From NCBI GenBank assembly GCA_942492445.1, contig CALOEW010000024.1, positions 1 through 9,584 on the forward strand: a DNA stretch of 9,584 nucleotides, read 5' to 3'. The translations under genes and the position numbers were made by a program. The notes below the pieces were generated by a model, which was given only the letters and a program-made list of their open reading frames with translations, did no database searches and was not told the DNA's origin. This stretch comes from NORP240 sp942492445 (lineage in GTDB: Bacteria > Pseudomonadota > Gammaproteobacteria > Pseudomonadales > Pseudohongiellaceae). This document shows, one piece after another, positions 6,482-9,584 of this stretch (position 1 is its first letter; each line of letters begins with the position of its first letter).

Positions 6482-7151
6482 GAGCGATTTGCTCCCGGTT
6501 TTCAACCAGCCGCCCTTCCTCAAGGATCATGACGCGACGTCGTCGGCTGGCTACCAACTCCAGATCATGACTGGCAATGAGAACACACACGCCTACCTGA
6601 TTGAACTCCTCGAACAGGTCGAATATATCCCGTGACAGCAACGGGTCAAGGTTGCCGGTTGGTTCGTCTGCCAGGAGTATTGCCGGGCGATGCACGACTG
6701 CCCGGGCGATGCCGACGCGCTGCTGTTCCCCGCCGGAAAGCGCGCCCGGGAGCAGCTTCTCCCTGCCCAGCAGCCCCACCTTGTCTAGTGCTGCCCGTAC
6801 GCGGCGCTCCAACTGCTGGCTGGAGTAGCCACATACTTTCAATGGCAGAGCAACATTTTCAAACACGTTCCGATCGAAAAGAAGCTGGTGATCCTGAAAT
6901 ACCACACCGATCTGGCGCCGATGAAAGGGTACTTGACGTCGACCAAGGCGATTGAGGTTGCGTCCGGCAACAAAAATCTGCCCCTGGCTGGGGCTTTCCA
7001 TCAGGGTTATCAACTTGAGCAGAGTGCTCTTACCGGCGCCGGAGCGCCCTGTAAGGAACGCCATTTCCCCTTTCTGTAGCTCAAAGGAAACCCGGCTCAG
7101 AGCTTCTTTTCCGCTGTCATAGCGTTTGCTGACGTCGTCAAATTTGATCAT
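6465..7151 (-). CDS. ftsE: Cell division ATP-binding protein FtsE
   Basis: FtsE is the ABC-type ATPase that works with FtsX at the septum. The 228-residue protein has the full set of motifs: Walker A GRSGAGKS (35-42), Q-loop Q86 in GVVFQDHQLL, ABC signature LSGGEQQRVGIARA (138-151), Walker B ILLADEPTG (158-166), and the H-loop histidine H195 in ASHD. The segment FHRRQIGVVFQDHQLL is characteristic of FtsE and separates it from other small ABC ATPases. Its ATG at 7151 overlaps the ftsY stop by four bases (ATGA), and its 3' end overlaps ftsX, so all three genes are tightly coupled. Confidence 0.97.
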   Translation of the reverse strand: MIKFDDVSKRYDSGKEALSRVSFELQKGEMAFLTGRSGAGKSTLLKLITLMESPSQGQIFVAGRNLNRLGRRQVPFHRRQIGVVFQDHQLLFDRNVFENVALPLKVCGYSSQQLERRVRAALDKVGLLGREKLLPGALSGGEQQRVGIARAVVHRPAILLADEPTGNLDPLLSRDIFDLFEEFNQVGVCVLIASHDLELVASRRRRVMILEEGRLVENREQIAHANQA

Positions 7152-8167
7152 TCAGTGAACAGGGCTTCTACAAACTGCTCCGCGGAAAAAGGGCGAAGGT
7201 CATCGATTTTTTCACCGACCCCGATAAAGCGGATCGGCAACCCAAGTTCCTTGGCGATGGCGAAAACCATGCCGCCCTTGGCAGTACCGTCCAGTTTGGT
7301 CAGACAGACACCGGAAAGATTGACGGCCTTGTGAAAGCTGCGGGCCTGATTGAGGGCATTCTGGCCGGTCGTTGCATCAAGAACCAGCAGAGTCTCGTGA
7401 GGCAGCGAGTCACCCTGTTTTTTCAGAACCCGGACAATTTTTTCCAGCTCCTGCATCAAGTTGTCCTTGGTATGCAGTCTGCCGGCCGTATCCGCTATCA
7501 ATACGTCGGCACCGCGTGATTTTGCAGACTGGTAGGCATCAAAAATCACCGATGCGCTGTCCGCTCCCGTCGCCTGGGCCACTACCGGAACGTTGTTTCT
7601 GCTACCCCATTCCTGGAGTTGCTCTACAGCTGCGGCCCGGAACGTATCCCCGGCTGCCAGGACCGGTTTGAGTTGCTGTCCCTCCAGGTAGCGGCATAGC
7701 TTGCCGATGGTGGTGGTCTTGCCAACACCATTGACCCCGACCACCAGAATTACAAACAGGCGCTCTCCGGAAATCTGCAGCGGCTGGTCCACCGGTCTCA
7801 ACAGCGTAACCAGTTCCGCCTTGAGGGCCTCCAGCAGGACTTCCGGTGAACCAACCTGTTTACGCTTCAGGCGCTGCTTGAGGTGGCTGATTATCTGGTC
7901 GGTTGCCTCGATGCCCACGTCTGCGGTAAGCAACCTGACTTCGATTTCCTCCAGCAAATCCTCGTCGATTGCGCGGGACCCCAGAATCAGGGCACCAAGG
8001 CCGGAACTGAGGGCCGCACGAGTCTTGCCAAGTCCGGCAATGAGGCGGCCAAAAAACCCCTCCTTCGCCTTATCCTCTGTTTGCTCTTCAGCCCTCGGGG
8101 TGACCGAGGGCCCATTCTCCTTTTCCTTTTTTTGTTCCGGGGCCTGCTTCTTGCTGAAACCGAACAT
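7148..8167 (-). CDS. ftsY: Signal recognition particle receptor FtsY
   Basis: FtsY is the GTPase that docks SRP-bound ribosomes at the inner membrane. The 339-residue protein has a charged N-terminal region (about 1-40), the N domain with the phenylalanine/glycine-rich membrane-contact segment GFFGRLIAGLGKTR (37-50), and a complete G domain: G1 GVNGVGKTT (144-152), DTFRAAAVEQL (174-184), G3 DTAGR (226-230), G4 TKLD (290-293) and the closing GVGEKIDDLRPF (316-327). The acidic A domain is short, about 40 residues against roughly 200 in E. coli, though short versions are common. The ATG at 8167 has GGAAG eight bases upstream. It is the first gene of the ftsYEX group and is divergent from rsmD. 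Confidence 0.98.
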   Translation of the reverse strand: MFGFSKKQAPEQKKEKENGPSVTPRAEEQTEDKAKEGFFGRLIAGLGKTRAALSSGLGALILGSRAIDEDLLEEIEVRLLTADVGIEATDQIISHLKQRLKRKQVGSPEVLLEALKAELVTLLRPVDQPLQISGERLFVILVVGVNGVGKTTTIGKLCRYLEGQQLKPVLAAGDTFRAAAVEQLQEWGSRNNVPVVAQATGADSASVIFDAYQSAKSRGADVLIADTAGRLHTKDNLMQELEKIVRVLKKQGDSLPHETLLVLDATTGQNALNQARSFHKAVNLSGVCLTKLDGTAKGGMVFAIAKELGLPIRFIGVGEKIDDLRPFSAEQFVEALFTE

Positions 8168-8188
8168 TACTTTAAACTTCCATCTGGC

Positions 8189-8206
8189 GGATACCCATCG
8201 GTATCC
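8189..8206. repeat. Perfect dyad upstream of ftsY
   Basis: GGATACC (8189-8195) and GGTATCC (8200-8206) are exact reverse complements around CATC, forming an 18-bp dyad 22-39 bases before the ftsY ATG. It could be an operator or, if transcribed, a short hairpin in the ftsY leader. There is no U-tract, so it does not look like a terminator. It lies in the 147-bp ftsY-rsmD divergent gap, where I found no clear promoter boxes on either strand. Confidence 0.5.
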
Positions 8207-8261
8207 ATGGTTGCGAGAGCAGGCTATCCTACCACTACAGCGCGGCGCTTTACACGACGTG

Positions 8262-8274
8262 CCCGGAAACCGGG
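8262..8274. repeat. Short G+C-rich hairpin upstream of rsmD
   Basis: CCCGG-AAA-CCGGG (8262-8274) forms a 5-bp stem with a 3-base loop, 40 bases before the rsmD start. A near-palindrome AGCGCGGCGCT (8239-8249) lies beside it. Both may be incidental in a sequence of this composition. Confidence 0.3.
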
Positions 8275-8314
8275 AATAGCACCTGCCTGAGTTCAGTTGG
8301 TCACCCGGAGTTTT

Positions 8315-8905
8315 GTGAACGTGAGATCGTCAACCGGTAATCTGCGAATCATAGGCGGTCGCTGGCGCAGCCGCAGGCTGAGTTTTCCCCTGGTTCATCA
8401 GTTGCGTCCCACGGCCAACCGGATTCGGGAAACGTTGTTTAACTGGTTGCAGAATGATGTCAGCGGGGAATTTTGCCTCGACCTCTTCGCCGGCAGCGGT
8501 GCGTTAGGACTGGAAGCCCTGTCACGAGGGGCGCAACAGGTTTTTTTCCTGGAGAAAAATCCGCAGGCGGCCAGAGCAATTTCAGAAAACCTGGAGACTC
8601 TGGGAGCGGGCCAGGAGGCAGTCATCTGTGCCGAGGCACTACGATGGCTTGCCGATCCCCCGCGGAACATTCGCTTTGGCATAGTATTTGTCGATCCACC
8701 CTATGCCGAGAATCTGGAAGCGCGCGTGTGTCAGGCATTGGAAAGTTCTGGCCTGCTAAAGCAGCGGGCACTGGTTTATCTGGAGTCGGATAAGGATTTG
8801 CAGGAGAATCTGCTTCCGGACAATTGGCGTATCTTTAAGAAAAAGCGCGCCGGAGCCGTCTGTTACGTGTTGCTGGAGCGTCGAGGTGAGCAACCAGGTG
8901 AATAG
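8315..8905 (+). CDS. rsmD: 16S rRNA (guanine(966)-N2)-methyltransferase RsmD
   Basis: RsmD methylates G966 of 16S rRNA in the small ribosomal subunit, using SAM. The 196-residue protein has the family features in order: LRIIGGRWRSRRL (10-22), LRPTANRIRETLFNWL (30-45), SAM-binding LDLFAGSGALGLEALSRG (55-72), FLEKNP (78-83) and the catalytic VFVDPPYAE (124-132). I choose GTG at 8315 because GGAG (8307-8310) lies four bases upstream and the length from there fits E. coli RsmD (198). A TTG at 8297 would add six residues with no good ribosome binding site. It is divergent from ftsY, the common gammaproteobacterial arrangement. Its stop codon lies about 25-40 bases before the composition junction. 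Confidence 0.95.
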   Translation: MNVRSSTGNLRIIGGRWRSRRLSFPLVHQLRPTANRIRETLFNWLQNDVSGEFCLDLFAGSGALGLEALSRGAQQVFFLEKNPQAARAISENLETLGAGQEAVICAEALRWLADPPRNIRFGIVFVDPPYAENLEARVCQALESSGLLKQRALVYLESDKDLQENLLPDNWRIFKKKRAGAVCYVLLERRGEQPGE

Positions 8906-8930
8906 TTTGGCAGAAGCAATAGGCAGGGAG

Positions 8931-8945
8931 ATGTCTTTGCATTTA
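8931..8945. other. Composition junction; possible first codons of a lost ferredoxin gene
   Basis: Base composition changes here abruptly: the row at 8821-8880 counts 32 of 60 G+C, the row at 9001-9060 counts 13 of 60. Just before the change, ATGTCTTTG (8931-8939) follows AGGCAGGGAG and reads M-S-L, the usual first residues of YfhL-type 4Fe-4S ferredoxins, which often lie near rsmD. The reading then runs into A+T-rich sequence and loses all similarity. I infer that the gammaproteobacterial sequence ends about here; three residues cannot prove the ferredoxin. Confidence 0.5.
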
Positions 8946-8955
8946 ATAATTTTAA

Positions 8956-9584
8956 TCACTTCACCTTTCTTATTAACCCATTATTAAACAATACTACCCA
9001 ATCAAATTTTCTAATAATCTCATTATCAAACTTAATGTACTTATATTATTCTCCCTCAATATTAACAATCTTTTCCTTCTCCATATGTTTTATAGATTTA
9101 TACATTCCCTCCACTTTAAAGGTACTAAATCTATTTTGCACTCTTTTATAAATCTAGAGGTTTCTTTCTTTTTACCCATTACATTTTTAGAAATAGAAAA
9201 CCATAAATTTTCAATGGCTCTTGTTGCACCTACATAGAAAAGTCTTCTTTCTTCTTCAATATTTTCATCCATACTATTAATATGAGGAGTAGATTTTCTT
9301 CTGTGCAGTTTATTATAAATACATTTTTAAACTCCATGCCCTTTACGCTGTGAACAGTACTTAATATAACTGCTTCCTCGTTAACATTTTTCTTATTTTT
9401 TAATATTTCTTCTTTAACTTCTTCTATATGTACTAAAAATGTTAATATTGTTTTATATTCTTTTGCCGCTTCTTCAAATTCTTCTAAAACTTCTTCCATT
9501 TCAGAGATATCTATCTTAAAATTTGTTACAATATTCTCTAAGATAATCATGGTACCCTAATTGTGAAATTATAGAATTTACTTT
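8956..9584 (-). pseudogene. UvrD/REP-type helicase, C-terminal fragment with frameshifts and internal stop
   Basis: Read on the minus strand from the window edge, the pieces join into the end of one superfamily 1 helicase. They are: GYHDYLREYCNKF (ending at a TAA, 9516-9518); KIDISEMEEVLEEFEEAAKE, then helicase motif V STVHSVKGMEFKNVFI; motif VI EEERRLFYVGATRA (frame ending at TAA 9090-9092); and a C-terminal stretch with YIKFDNEIIRKFD and FNNGLIRKVK, ending at TGA 8956-8958. The frame changes three times (near 9518-9521, 9297-9303, 9115-9120), and a TAA at 9046-9048 interrupts the last piece. Each frameshift is explained by one base, two or three of them in A/T runs, which suits sequencing error as well as decay. 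The 5' part is beyond the window. The low G+C and residue use suggest Clostridia or relatives, which is inference. The broken parts would be annotated as separate fragments at 9230-9550 and 9090-9272. Confidence 0.85.

Noticed and set aside
8931..8987. 18-codon open frame starting ATGTCTTTG
   Set aside because: After three codons it runs across the junction and antisense to the helicase 3' end; it is not a real small protein gene.
9548..9556. CATGGTACC as a leftover cloning site
   Set aside because: GGTACC lies inside the helicase-like reading (QLGYHDY), so it is ordinary coding sequence; no vector sequence is visible.
8940..9584. A+T-rich tail as a mobile element or genomic island
   Set aside because: No integrase, transposase, terminal repeat or attachment site; the only coding signal is the end of one helicase gene.

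Overview
Most of this window (about 1-8930) is housekeeping chromosome of a gammaproteobacterium. Sample 60-base rows here count near 53% G+C. The gene content (cmoA/cmoB, trmB, rpoH, ftsX-ftsE-ftsY, divergent rsmD) is a well-known gammaproteobacterial neighbourhood. I cannot name the genus. The last ~645 bases (about 8940-9584) differ sharply: sample rows count only 22-23% G+C, and the only signal is the broken 3' end of a UvrD/REP-type helicase gene with a low-G+C, Clostridia-like flavour. I read this as two unrelated DNAs joined near 8931-8945, most likely a chimeric contig end, less likely a decayed insertion.

Layout. Positions 1-1497, minus strand: cmoA then cmoB (cut by the left edge, GTG start overlapping the cmoA stop), the pair that makes the cmo5U34 wobble modification of tRNA. 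Positions 1498-1722: intergenic. Positions 1723-3023, plus strand: an unassigned SAM-dependent methyltransferase, coupled by an ATGA overlap to a YgjP/DUF45 zinc-metallohydrolase. Positions 3037-4272, minus strand: trmB (tRNA m7G46) and, upstream of it, a DUF423 membrane protein. Positions 4367-4402: a perfect 36-bp palindrome acting as the rpoH terminator. Positions 4419-8167, minus strand: ftsY, ftsE and ftsX, each overlapping the next, then rpoH (sigma-32) after a 236-bp gap with its own promoter-like signals. Positions 8315-8905, plus strand: rsmD (16S rRNA m2G966), divergent from ftsY. Positions 8956-9584, minus strand: helicase fragment with three frameshifts and one internal stop.

The intact genes serve RNA modification (CmoA, CmoB, TrmB, RsmD), co-translational membrane targeting (FtsY), cell division (FtsE/FtsX) and the heat-shock response (RpoH). 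I see no phage, transposon, CRISPR, defence or biosynthetic system. The points most worth checking are the junction and lesion-laden tail, the apparent absence of thiS-thiG between the DUF423 gene and trmB, the methyltransferase/YgjP pair, and several clean inverted repeats in regulatory gaps.
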